This document shows positions 53,086 to 64,000 of a stretch of DNA of 64,000 nt, in pieces. The stretch spans positions 12,255,409 through 12,319,408 of the forward strand of contig OY992839.1 of the NCBI GenBank assembly GCA_963921425.1, given 5' to 3'. The stretch comes from Dryas octopetala. Its lineage: Eukaryota; Streptophyta; Magnoliopsida; Rosales; Rosaceae. The translations under genes were made by a program, and so were the position numbers. The notes beneath the pieces are model-generated. The model ran no database searches, was not told the origin of the DNA, and worked only from the letters and a program-made list of their open reading frames with translations. Position 1 is the stretch's first letter. Each line of letters begins with the position of its first letter.

Positions 53086-56019
53086 CCCCTCTCTCCGTAA
53101 ATCAATAAATCATTTCTAGATATTTCCTTCTATGAGTGCTGCATTACTATCCAAGATTTAACTTGAATATTGAATCGCTTGATTATCAAAGTTATAGGAT
53201 TGGATGCTCAGATTAGTTTAATATATATTAGCATTATTCTACTTACCTGATAAATATAACCACAAATGATTGCACAAGCGAGTAACAATATTGCACGTAA
53301 ATTTCCTGCCTCAAAAGATACCCAAGCAAGCCCCATGAAGCCTAGAGCAAGTAACAAGCAGGCAGCAACAAGAGTTCCTGTACGGCTTACCAAGCACATT
53401 ACAAAAAAAAAATGGCAATTAATATTGGACATGACAACACAAGATTGGAGGAAAAAACCTGAAGTCACTAATAGAGAAGACATCAGAATAAAATTTACCT
53501 GCCAACCATATTTACAACTGATTCTTTCTTGTTTTTATCTGCTCCTGTATCGAAATCATAAACATCATTGCTGCAAATAGACAAATACAAGAATTTTCTC
53601 AGTCCAAAAGAAAGAAGTTAACACATTTTGTTTTGAAGATAATGAGTAGCTGCCAACTTGGTCGAAATCTTACAATGTAGGAGAAACTCAATAACTTAAT
53701 AGTCAGAGGTAGGTGTTCCTGTTTTACGCCGACACATTTTTTTCCTGGAGGGAGGAGGAAGGGGAGGGAAAGAGAGGAAGAAAAAGAAAAAAAACCACAA
53801 TTCTACTGAAGGGGGAACGAGACTGTCTTCTATACCGAAAAGAAAATGAGAACTGGGCAACATAGTATGCTTGTGCAACATGCACTAACCTTTTCTAGGG
53901 TTGATATGTAGGACAATTTGGTCTATCACAAAAAAATAACTCAATTATGGAATATAATCTTCCTAAATCAGATCTATGTACAAGCTTGATGAGATTCAAG
54001 TTATACTTAAACTTACTGTGGGAAATAGTACTATGTTTACCTTAAGTTGAGCCATGTGATGATAAGAACTGAGGAAACCAAAAGAATAGAATAGCGCCAA
54101 GCTGAAAACTTGCCTGTCTGCAAATAAGCAGCTGCACTACCTACCTGTTTAAGAAAGCAAAGCATGAAGTAGTCAAGCTGGTAAGTCACACGACTCACAC
54201 GGAAGTGTATATCATTCATAGTGAAGAGAGCCAATAGCCTAATACAAATGAGTGCGTTAAACTAAAAGAAACAACAAACAAATTGAAGTTCGAGGCTATA
54301 GGTGCTTTGAAGAGTCTGAAAAAGATATCAAGAGACGAGATATACCAATAACCCCAAGGATTGTTATACTCCAAACTTCAAAGGATAAAAGAAGATGGAC
54401 GAGAACACACATAGAAATATATCTTCATCTAACTAAGATTTGTAATGGAGATAAACTTTTAAAAATGCAATTCATGCTCATAGTCAATGATTGATACTCT
54501 GAACAACATTCTATGGAAACTTTGTCCCATTGTGCTATTATCATACATGTTTGTGCTCATTGGATGTCCCACATAAAAATAGACATATAATAGCTATATA
54601 TGCGCATCCATTTGAGATAATTTTTTAAATGATTTCTTAAGTCGAATCATTTTCCCAAGATAGACAGACACATTTACCTTTCTAAATTTTCATGAACAAT
54701 TTCTCATCATCTGTAAGAAGTATTAGATCCTTGACCTTCTATTTGCCCTTCTATTTGCACATATCCTTGTAGATATATTATTGCAATATCAAACAAGGCA
54801 CATGCACACAGAGAAAGAAAACTTGATTTCCAACTGTTCTGGATTTTACAGTCAATATAAATAATATATATATATATGCGTGTGTGTGTGTATTAAAAAA
54901 AGAGTTAACTTGATCAAGTATGCATCATATCAGTTCAACAATCGTACTCTTTATGAATGAAATGCAAACATTTAAATGGTCTTAGTAGCAAGAGAGCATT
55001 AAGCATCAGAAGAACTCACAGTGAGAGGAATCAATGCAACAGAGTATATTGGTAACTTTATTGCCCTCCATATTAAGGCTGCCTTAGAAATATCCTCTTT
55101 TTTATCCTCTTCATGAGTAGTGTCAGAATAGTCAGTGTTATTACTGACAAAAGTCTGTCCACAATGTTGCAACTGCCTGGCCTTTAATTCTCTTCTACAA
55201 GTCTTAAGGAAAACATGTTGAGCATTACAGGAGAGGTAGGACAATCTTTTGGAGCCTAGATAAGACCTAGATATGAGAAATGTCAGTAATTGGATAAGGA
55301 AATTCCATGAATTCATATTCCACCAAAATTAAGGTGAATTGATATTGTAGAGTAAAAAGCAAAGAGGACATGAGAAAGAAAAAAGAAAAATGGAAAAAAC
55401 CACACACACAAACATGATTACTATGGAGATAGTGGCTGGAACAAGGAATTAAGTGGTGTTTCTGCATTTTGGAAAGCTTGCTTCGCAATTTCGTTCAAGT
55501 GAAATTGGTCTAACTGAAGCGAACTTGAAGTTGGCTAGAGCAAGCTTTGGAGGTGATCAAGCGGATTTTGGCAGATTGCAACCTTGTGTTTAGCTTGAGT
55601 GAGTTAAATCCATAACTTTATTGCAGTCACTTAATCTTAGTAATTCCAGAATTCTATAACGAAAGCAGTGCACTTGTAAGGCCCTAAATGTGAGTTGGGA
55701 GATTTTTCCCACAATTTCACTTACTCTGATATTTTGGGACAGTGAACTGAAAAACAAATAAGGGATTACATTTGTTTACACGGTTGAAGCAGTCTTATTG
55801 CACTAAGTACATATTCATATGGGTAACTACTATCTCTTCCTTGTACCTTCCACAGGTGAAAAATTATATACCAAAATACCTGGAACCAAGAATGCAAACA
55901 TACCACAATTGCAGAAAAGCAAAGCTAGGAACTTGCCTTTTGAAGAGTCTCTGCTTCAGGCGGTACTCATTCAGTTTTGCCAGATCAGACGTGTTAAGAT
56001 TACAGAATGTAGCTGCCAT
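51482..56019 (-). CDS. ABC4: 1,4-dihydroxy-2-naphthoate phytyltransferase, chloroplast (MenA/ABC4)
   Basis: Eleven exons in phase, 400 aa: 55937-56019, 55020-55266, 54041-54144, 53499-53570, 53247-53385, 52452-52558, 52277-52376, 52146-52184, 51946-52056, 51738-51803 and 51482-51616. This UbiA-family enzyme prenylates DHNA with a phytyl/polyprenyl group in phylloquinone (vitamin K1) synthesis for photosystem I. Seen: an N-terminal plastid-targeting region (1-100), IWRAIKLPIYSVALIPLTVG, the first Asp-rich motif NDVYDFDTGAD (146-156), CPPFRLSYQGLGEPL, the second motif SHFHQ-VEGDRAVGKMSPLVRL (Asp288), and about eight membrane helices ending GAALAAGLVVAR. Intron 1 starts with GC (AAAAG then GCAAGT); only this donor keeps the frame. 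Exon 1 is the least certain part. Confidence 0.93.
53059..53093. repeat. CT microsatellite in MenA intron 5
   Basis: About 15 CT units followed by a C/T-rich tail; non-coding. Confidence 0.9.
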
Positions 56020-56920
56020 CTATTACCTACAAGCAGGGGAAAGATACTTTTAATTCTGATAAAAAATATGTGGCTGTCGATGTCATTACAAGCACAACTT
56101 GGTCATGGAAAGACAGACTGAGAAAAAGGGCATCAAAGTGAAACAAATTCAACTGGGGCTATAAACTGATTAATGCAAGCTTAGACTTAGTGCTCTGTAT
56201 TCCAAGAGAAGAATTTGAAGTCAACCCACAACCATATTGAAGCTAGCCTTTTCACTTCAAAGTAGTATCAAAAGTATACCAAGATAAGCCTAGATATGGA
56301 ACATTCATAACCATTCATCCATTATATCAAAATGGAGGCAGATAATTCAAGAATTAAAAAGTTGAAAACATATAAAATTGTCAAAAGAGAGAAAGAAAAC
56401 GAAGAGAGCTGTTGTGCTAGAACAAGGAGAAAGTAGAAGGAGGGAATACCTTGGTAGTGGTTGGGGGGTTAAGGTTGGTGCAGCAGCAGGGTCATATTTT
56501 GGGTTCTTGGTTGTTTTTGTTTTAGTAGCTTCCTTTCAATTTATCTCAGCGTTTAGAGAGTGTTCACTGTTCAGACAGAGGATATATGGTGAGTCACCAA
56601 TGAAATCTGGCATCAGATAAGATAATTGATTTCTGTCTTGTTTGTCCCAGGCACGTTCCAAAAAAAAAAGGACCTGGATCCTCTACCAGGCCAGACTTTT
56701 AATCTCAACCATTGAAACAAATTGTGTGGTTGAGATCACACCAAGTTATCTTTTACAATGCCTCCAAGTCTATTCTATTTCTGTCCGTGAATGGTCCTGC
56801 AATTTTGTGTTGTCACATCTAAATCTTATGTATGTATAGACCTTTGTTTTTTTTCCTTTGGTTGAGTAGTCAATTCATTCTTTTCTCACTGTGATTTTTA
56901 ATTCGCCCTGTTGCTTATAG
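56020..56920. other. MenA upstream region
   Basis: Promoter-side spacer of the MenA gene. An 80-codon plus-strand frame at 56378-56620 has no recognisable family resemblance. Nothing else is supported. Confidence 0.4.
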
Positions 56921-57867
56921 CATGCTTAATTACAACCCAGATGAGGATTATGCAGAGGTGGAATCCAGATTGCGTGCACATTTGGAATCTTTTCTAGAAA
57001 CTGCAAGATCATTCAATATGATTTACACTAAGACATGTTTACTAAACTGAAATGGGAATGAGCAATTAAGGTCTCTGCTCTTTCCTTTCGTATACTCTGC
57101 TTTGGGCATACTAGTTACTGAGAATTGTATATTTGCTTGCACCATGATGAGCATGCTTTTTGGTGGCTTCCATATTCACATGTATGGTTTGGTTGGCATA
57201 GGAGAAAGTTTTTCTACGCTTCTGTTTCAGCTCCTGGCTAATTGAAAAGTTCACATTTTATCTACTACAAACAAAATGTTGACATTTATTTTTTGATGTG
57301 CATGAATCTGCAAAACCTTTTTGTCATTAATTTGTTTTTGTGTGTGTGCATGTGCATGAGGTACATATGCTATCTGTCACCTTGAGAAGTCATGCTTTTT
57401 GTTGGAAATACGTCCCTGGACGCACATGATGGAGGTACCCCAGCTCCATTGCTTTTGAAGGTATCTCATTGCTAATCAAATTATGCCGGCCAATTCATTT
57501 CTTCATAGCACATGAGGTTTATTAGACTCATACTTCAACATGCCTAGCTACAATGTGAATGGAAATTCACTTGTTCTAATACCCACTAATATATGGATGT
57601 TTTTTTATGATGTTAAGACCACATGGGAAACTCAATCTTCAATAATCCAATCAGTTTTTCTACCTTTCTAGATGTCCTTTGCTTGTTATACGTATAGTTT
57701 ATATAACTAATTTCTTCTACGTACTAATGAATTTCATACAGATAAATGTGGTTATTCATTTGAATTATTGAACATAGGCTTATTGGGGTGAAATTATTTG
57801 AAAGTTGTTTGTAATTGTCCTTTGTTTGGGAGGAGAGAAAATCAGAAAAGTGAAGGAAAGAAAGCAG

Positions 57868-57890
57868 GGGGGGCGGGGGGGGGGGGGGAG
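57868..57890. repeat. G-rich homopolymer in the AUG7 pseudogene intron
   Basis: GGGGGGCGGGGGGG-type run, followed by purine-rich sequence. Third long G tract in the window. Confidence 0.6.
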
Positions 57891-58877
57891 AGGAGGAGAA
57901 AATAGTTTTCGTTTTTCCTTCTTTTTTTTGGTTACAAGAAAATACTTTTCTTTGTTTGGGAATCAGAGGGAGGAAATGGATGAGAAAATGGAGAGCTACT
58001 TTTCCCTTGAGCCCGGAAAAGCATTCCCCTCCAAGATGGGAAGAAAATGGGGCAGAGAATTAATTTCTAGTTACTTCTTTTTACCCTTATAATCATTGAC
58101 AAATTACAAATGGGGTACCATATTTATGTACATTAAGCTAAAGACAATATGGCAAAGTCAACCATATCTAGATTTCTTTCATGCCCCCTTCTTCTCATTC
58201 AAACAAGGAAAATCCATTTTCCCTACATTTTCTACCCTCCCATGTTCTTGAAAAACCCATAGGAGAGAACCAAAAACAAGATCCTTCTTTCCTCCCGTTC
58301 TATTTCTTACTCCCAAACATGTTGTTACTTCCTGATGGCCTTTTGTGTGCCTTTTTTGTGTGCGCGCATGTGTGTGGTGCATGTTAGGTAAGGTTGGGTT
58401 ACTTGGGTATAGAGAAATGTGCAATTAATAAGCTGATTAAGTAATTAATCCTTAACTTTGTACAATAAAACCTTTCTATATTATCCTACATAGTGCCTGG
58501 CACTAGGATATTCTTGGTTCTTACATTCTGACAGTCCAATTTTTTTGCTAGATACTAATTAAATGACGTTACTCCAGATTTTATGAAAAGAAAGAGGGCA
58601 CATTACATGAATAATGCATTTTATGACCAAATAGGTATAAGAAGCTTTAGGTCTTATTTTGACACATGACAAGGTGCAGAATGATGCTGCATCTTTTTTG
58701 GTACATTGAGTTGTGATGGAACCCATGGCCTATCATAATCCTAACAATTTTTCCCACCCTCCCTCACCACCTCCAAGGAGCTTTTATTTTTCATTTTTTT
58801 TCTGGTCAACACCCCCAGGAGCTTATGATGCATGCATTTTTACAAGTACTATTGGCATGACTATGAATTTAAAAGGG

Positions 58878-59135
58878 AGTGCTAATATTCTTACTCTCTC
58901 TCCTATTTTCTCATTCATTTTATTTTTGTACCCTCTATTAAATTTCAAAAAATAGCATGAATATTGATAGTTTAATAAAATTTCTTGATTGTTGTTCTTA
59001 TCTTGAGTCATTTGATGTGCGACCTCTATTATATTTTTACTCTTTATATATTTTTTTGAAATTTAATAAAAAGTGTAAAAATAAGGTGGGTGAGAAAATA
59101 TGACAAAGAGATAAGAATATAAACACTATTTATAA
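58878..59135. mobile_element. Foldback MITE in the last AUG7 pseudogene intron
   Basis: The left arm AGTGCTAATATTCTTACTCT...TTATTTTTGTACCC...ATTAAATTTCAAAAAA is inverted against the right arm, whose reverse complement begins AGTGTTTATATTCTTATCTC and runs through TTATTTTTACACTTTTTATT to AAATTTCAAAAAA. Arms are about 80 bp, total about 258 bp. It shares the terminus and the TTATTTTTACACC...ATTAAATTTGAAAAAA words with the inner element at 44284-44965. Confidence 0.75.
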
Positions 59136-59368
59136 TAAGGCATCTCCCTTGTTTTTTGCTTTTATTGCAGTTCCTAGGGAACTTGAGGAACCTTAGAGAC
59201 TCACATACAGCTCTTACTGTTGGATCATCTGAATCAGCTGCTGGTGAGCCCTCTTCTGTAACAAGAATAATCTCTGAATGTGAATCTGCATTGACATTCT
59301 TAAATCGTGACCTTGGGATTCTCTCGGCTTCCATTGCTCGTGAGCAAGGTGAAGAGGTCAGCTTATGA

Positions 59369-61640
59369 TGAAATTGTTGTAGTTGTAGAGGGGAGGCCAC
59401 TGATGCAGTCCCTTCCTCTTTGGGAACTGGGATGTATATATGTTGGAAAAATGTTGTTTCTTCGCCTTGCTTGATAATGACCTACAATGTAATATTGATA
59501 ATGTATCCATATCGCAAACCATTATAATCCTTTGTGGGATGATCTTTATCCAAGTTCATTTGGCTAACAAAGTACATGGTTGTCTTCATTTTAATTATTA
59601 TTAAATTTAACCCCTTCTTCGGAGGACGAAAGTCCAGCCTTTTGAGCCTACCTTATGGTTATGGGCATTAAGCGTGGTATTCTCTTAGAAAGTTAGAAGT
59701 ACCTCTATGTAGGATTTAAGCCTATGTTCAGTTTTAAGAGGCTGTCTCATTTGATGCCAAATATATATTGATTGTTCAAAAGGGTTACGTACATGTCTAT
59801 TTTGAGATTTTAGTAATTTCATGCATTATGTCAAAAAAAAAAAAATCTAGTTTTGTTTTCTTTGATAATTATGATGAATGATGGTTAGATGAGAATCAAT
59901 GAGAGTTTGAGCCAAAGAGGTCAAACTTGATTAAAAACTAATGAGTACTGTTATCTTGGATCATGTCCTAATGGCACATTGTGTTTCTTATCATTAATAG
60001 GGGTTATTAATTTATACGAAACCTCTGAAGTTTTTTCTTGTTTTCACATAGTTCCTTCTGCTAATATAAGTGAGATCTGCTTGTATAAGTGCATGTATTC
60101 CACTTTTGTTAGTGATTTGTTACATAATGTACGTGGTACGTAAATGTGAGCCAAATAATTTTAAGATAGTGGCTATTCACACTTCTTAGAACACTTTCTT
60201 GCACTCTTTTGGAGAAGTACAAATAATATTGTCATAATGGTGTTGTTATTTGCAGAGAGTGCGAATAGCACTCCCCTAATTTTATTCTTTATAGAATAAA
60301 AGATGATTACATATGAGCTCATGAGACATATGTGACCTAATTATTGTTTAGTGCAATCGTTATGATTGAAGGAGATTAATTATCTCTTTCTTAAGGTCAT
60401 AGCTAGCCCAAGAAATTCGTCTGTGCCATGTTGCCAAACACGGCGATACCTCGAGTGATGGGTATGCAAGCAAAGCAGACATATATGATCCATTGACAAT
60501 CGTATGAAGGTGTTTAAAGCTTTCAACTTCAAATCTGCACCAGTGAAATGCACAGTGATTATATATAGGAGCTTTGATATCTGATTTGGTCTCGTAGCAA
60601 AGGTTTAGGGAGTGAATAGGGCCACTTACACGTTTCAATTTTATGGCCTTACTCATTGTCTAAGACCAGCTCATTATAAAAATGTAACACTCATTGTTCA
60701 TACATTACTTAGACTTAATATAATATGTATATAAAAGATTTATAAAATTTGAGGCCCGTTGGCTACTCGGTCTACCCTCAAAGTCACCCCCTGTCAGCGT
60801 CAATTTCATTTTCAGCTTATTAATTGTACAAGTCCTTTGGTAGCAATCAGTGTCGGTGTAATCCTGCAGTCAATGATAATATTGCCCTTTCTTAAAGGCT
60901 TAAAGCTAATGGGAAACGTTGTATTGTAGTCTCTTGCGTCCCACATTAATTTATTGCTTCTGACCTTAGGAAATAAACAGATTTTGGGTCTCTTTAAACC
61001 AAGGTATTAGTAATGGCCAAAAAAAAACCCAAGGTATTAGAAAAGTGTTCAAATAGCATTTGAACGCTTGACGCAAAATTGGCATACACCTCTCATTTTT
61101 TTTTTTTTTTTTCCATTTGTTTTTTCACTTGGATGAGATAGTACTTTAATTAGGGTATAGAAATCGTTGAACAGTTTGAGTACAGTCTTTTGAAACTGTT
61201 TCACTCCTAAAATCGTACAAAAATTATTTATACAAAATGTGTATATATATATGTGAAAAATAAATAAAACTACAACAATATAATTTGAAATTACATTCAT
61301 TTAAAGCGCGCTCAACACGATAGAAACACGTATGTCACTCACCTTAAAATGTGGTTCCGCTTTATCATGTTTAAAAAATTAGGTGCATTTTTTTAGCTTC
61401 TAACACTATTTTTATGAGGAAGATCTCTAAAGTAGACTAATCAATTATTTACTATAGATAATATGTAAAAGATAAATAAAAAACATTCTGTCCTTATCAT
61501 CTTTATAGTCTGGGGCAGTTGTTAGGTTAGTCAACATTAATTTGTATCAATGGAGAACGAGGTGTGTCAGGGGGTGGATTATGAACCAATGAACAAATGC
61601 ATATATGCATGTATCCATCGATGACGTTAATTAAATAAGT
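59369..61640. other. Spacer downstream of the AUG7 pseudogene
   Basis: No gene is supported. A 98-codon minus-strand frame (60360-60656) has no family I recognise. Poly-T at about 61094-61113. Confidence 0.4.
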
Positions 61641-61649
61641 GACGTTTTC

Positions 61650-61770
61650 CGTCCGTTTTTTTTTTTTTTAATGAGAAACAAAACTTTTATTAAACAGAAG
61701 AAAATATCAATAAAGAAGTGGACAAGGAAATTAGAAATACCATAACTATAGTCCTCTTAAAAAAAAAAAA
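61650..61770 (-). mobile_element. Isolated LINE 3' tail
   Basis: A T run at about 61658-61670 (the poly-A tail read on the other strand), then ATGAGAAACAAAACTTTTAT, TAAACAGAAG and AAGTGGACAAGGAAATTAG. On the minus strand this is the same TTCCTTGTCCACTT...TTTAATAAAAGTTTTGTTTCT terminus as the LINEs at 7.5 and 15.5 kb. Only about 110 bp are kept. Confidence 0.6.
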
Positions 61771-63105
61771 ATAGTACTAGAGCCGGCCCTAATGGGAGGC
61801 AAAGCCAAAATTTTGTAGACCCATTATATAATATGTTAAATCCAAATAAATTATGTAAATGTACATGAAGATCGAGAGCTCCATATATATAATTCCTTTC
61901 AGGCTCCCAACATCTCATGCATGACCAACCCTTTGTACAACATGTACAAAACCACAACCCCATCTAAAACCTCTGAACTAGACAAGACAACACAACTTAT
62001 TTCAATCAAGAACCATTGCAGAAGACGTTTTTCGTTTTATTTTCCTGACAAGGTTTAGATGAGAAACCCTTTGCAGTACTTGCAAGACTAGATGAAAGGC
62101 CATACGTATGTTTCGCAGATTCATAAATGTGATTAATACGTTACTCTGTCATTTGGTCCCCTATTGATTTCTTCTTTTTTGTTTTGCTTAATGAGACTAC
62201 ATATAAAGAAATTAGAGAATCTAAGGATTCTAAATAAGAATCTTAAAGAAAGAACTTGCAAAGCTAGGAGAGATTGAGGGTATTGAAGAATTTTCTATGG
62301 AAAATTGGGTTAATTAAGAGGAGAGAGATTATTTGAGAGTGTGGAAGACACTATTTCCACCTCAAATTAAATTTTTTCATCATCTCTTTTTTTTTTTTTT
62401 AGTGGAATCATTACCAACATCTCTGTGGATGTGACTCGCTCAAACAACATAAATATTTTGTTTTGTGGTTGTGGTGCTTGTGTAGCTTGTTATTTTAAGA
62501 GGTTTCTTGTGATTACTTTCACTAGCTTGTGTTTTTTTTTAGGCTAGAAAATTTGGAAGGTTAACCCGAATTTCCTAATACCCCATTCCTATTTGTATTA
62601 ATTAAAAACCCACAAAATCACGGTTTTGCATCCCCAATGAAGGAGGTGGTTTTCGTATTCGCATGATTTAATTTTAACTTTATAATTCAGGATAATTATA
62701 ATTATGTATTTATGCCCTTATATTTATACTCTGAAAAAAAAAAAAAAATCTATTGGTATCCCAATAACATCATTTCCACTACTTCTTATCAATTCCAAAC
62801 ATTGGAATAGGAATATCGAATATTGTTGTAATTCAAGGGTTTCAAAATAGGATCTGGATCCTCTTCTTATCTTCACTATTCTTGCAGCTTACTTTCTAAT
62901 TCAAGTGCTCCATTAAAAATCTCAGGGATATAATTAATGTATTCTTTAGTTTTATTATTAATCTAGATTCTAGAGAAGATAAGTGAAGTCCTGGTTTTCA
63001 GTGAATCACTTAAATGAGAAATTAATCAAACATAATTAAGAGAAACAGAGAATTCAATTTGCAGGTACAAGGTAGGTCACTGCATGGATTGAACAATGTA
63101 GGTGA
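61771..63105. other. Unannotated spacer
   Basis: AT-rich, with poly-T/poly-A runs at 62387-62400 and 62735-62748. No gene, RNA or clear transposon end was recognised. Confidence 0.4.
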
Positions 63106-63300
63106 GAGTACTGACTAGGGCTGCCGATCGATCGGATTAAATCGGTAAATGGCCTTGCCGATTCGATTTCCGAAAATTTCGGTAATCCAGTTTTGATGCT
63201 GATTTCCGAATTGATATTTTTGGATTTCGGCATTTTTCGGATCCTTCGGATTTCGGTATATTTCGGTATTTTCGATCCTTAGATATTTGCAGGCCTTCTC
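63106..63300. repeat. Non-autonomous element remnant with TTCGG repeats
   Basis: CTAGGGCTGCCGATCGATCG, then many TTTCGG/CCGAAA words (GATTTCCGAAAATTTCGG, GGATTTCGGTATATTTCGGT). Such openings are typical of plant hAT-like MITEs. Only one terminus is apparent. Confidence 0.4.
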
Positions 63301-63448
63301 CTCATTTCTCTTCCCTTATTCTGCATCTTCCCAAATACCCACACACAGAGGCACACCAAAACCCAGGATCGAATCACACAGAAACCATGGGGAGGGAGAA
63401 CAGACAGAACATAGAGCATTAAATATTCACATCAGCCTCGATTCACAC

Positions 63449-64000
63449 TGTTGATGCTCAAAAATGGTAGAGCAGTCAACGTCAAGTCGAACCACGTAGG
63501 CCCGTTGACCCACCACTGAGTGGATGACACGTCGAAGTGGGGCAGGAACGGGTAGCTGGGTCCGACTGGTGAGGAATGAGAGAGAATGATATCCAAAGCA
63601 CCCTGCGCAAGTACACAAAAGTGAGCGGGAAGGGCACCGGTGTGGTGCCGGCCAAAGCTCCTCCGACGCTCAAGTCAGTGTTCAGAGAGATCTGAGAGCA
63701 GAGTGAGTGAATAGTATAATCATGATTCCCCCCGTCTTTGTGACAAGAAGGTACCTCTTTTATAGTACCTTTGGAAGAATGTCAACCAATCCGGTGATGA
63801 CACGTGTCCCTTGTGGTGACTTGCACTGTACGAGCGCCACGTGTCACCGGTCTCGAGGATCCGAGCGAGTTGACACGGGTCGGGGGCCCAGAAGGCTTGA
63901 GCTTGGAAGGCCGGAGCCTAAGAGGCCGGGGCCCAGGGGGCCGGAGCCTATGAGGCCGGAGCCTAGGAGGTCGTGGCCTAGGAGGCCGGAGCCTAGTAGA
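63449..64000 (-). mobile_element. Edge of a minus-strand LTR (gypsy-like), continuing past the window
   Basis: Read on the minus strand: G-box-like CACGTG words (63801-63806, 63838-63843), TATAAAAG near 63755-63763, then CTGACTTGAGCGTCGGAGGA, a word frequent in plant Ty3/gypsy LTRs, and the terminus TTTTTGAGCATCAACA at 63449. So U3, TATA and R/U5 run right to left. Short frames here are not genes. Whether this is a solo or a 3' LTR cannot be told. Confidence 0.6.
63890..64000. repeat. GC-rich minisatellite (about 16-bp units) at the window edge
   Basis: Repeats of AGGCCGGAGCCTA(A/T/G)G with variants (GGCCGGGGCCCAGG, GGTCGTGGCCTAGG). Each unit is nearly palindromic. At least six units, continuing beyond the window. 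Confidence 0.75.

Larger units (their letters stand above)
56921..59368 (+). pseudogene. AUG7: AUG7 (augmin subunit 7) 3' pseudogene with retained introns
   Basis: Three relic exons of the microtubule-nucleating augmin subunit. Exon A (56921-57032) encodes [32 protein letters not shown]. Exon B (57405-57460) encodes EIRPWTHMMEVPQLH. Exon C (59171-59368) encodes [40 protein letters not shown] and a TGA stop. Damage: exon A has apparent extra bases (CATGCTTAATTACAACC) and its donor is AAG then AC instead of GT. Exon B is preceded by TTG instead of an AG acceptor, and lacks about 43 bases between CTCCAT and TGCTTTTGAAG (the expected GFGPAANRLLEAYK part), which creates a TGA. The N-terminal exons are absent. 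Retained introns show a DNA-level duplication, not a retrocopy. Exon C alone stays open. The family comparison is from memory. Confidence 0.85.

Noticed and set aside
56378..56620. 80-codon frame with a hydrophobic segment upstream of the AUG7 relic
   Set aside because: Considered as a missing AUG7 N-terminal exon, but it does not resemble that protein and lies in the MenA promoter region.
60360..60656. 98-codon minus-strand open frame
   Set aside because: No recognisable domain, no conserved neighbour and no supporting splice context; chance is a sufficient explanation.

Overview
This window is nuclear DNA from a flowering plant, most likely a eudicot; I cannot name the genus. The evidence is multi-exon genes with GT-AG introns, chloroplast-targeted proteins, AT-rich spacers, and plant-type LINEs, SINEs, solo LTRs and MITEs. 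All exon models below were built by hand from reading-frame phase, splice sites and remembered family sequences, without any search.

Layout. 1-358 (-): 5' end of an RPK2-type LRR receptor kinase. 542-4417: AT-rich spacer with MITE-like repeats and an unusual palindromic minisatellite. 4418-10181 (+): four-exon chloroplast 2-oxoglutarate/malate translocator DiT1; its introns hold a SINE, a 5'-truncated LINE with a perfect 24-bp target-site duplication, and a Mutator-like foldback MITE. 10182-14099: repeats. 14100-29116 (-): a complete 20-exon MCM9 helicase gene (664 aa); its introns contain a LINE relic carrying a nested hAT-type MITE, a solo LTR with 5-bp duplication, another LINE tail and a 240-bp tandem duplication. 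29690-35120 (-): a duplicated block holding one intact germin-like gene, one germin-like 3' fragment, a 5-formyltetrahydrofolate cyclo-ligase gene cut after exon 3, and a degraded copy of its exon 3. 35254-38345: MITEs, satellites and a GC-rich element. 38651-42463 (+): intronless SF3B1 (1270 aa). 44140-45205: nested foldback elements. 46210-48752 (-): four-exon 14-3-3 gene (262 aa). 51482-56019 (-): 11-exon chloroplast DHNA phytyltransferase (MenA/ABC4, 400 aa) with a predicted GC-AG first intron. 56921-59368 (+): an AUG7 augmin-subunit pseudogene that keeps its introns. 59369-64000: spacer, a LINE tail and the edge of a minus-strand LTR ending in a GC-rich minisatellite.

The genes do not form a pathway. 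They are ordinary housekeeping genes: photorespiratory carbon/nitrogen exchange, phylloquinone synthesis, DNA repair, splicing, phosphoprotein binding and folate metabolism. I see no gene cluster or candidate new system. The interest lies in genome dynamics: precise transposon junctions, several 80-240 bp tandem duplications in UTRs and introns (one copying a 5' splice site), an LTR excised to a solo copy, and gene relics whose breakage can be read base by base.
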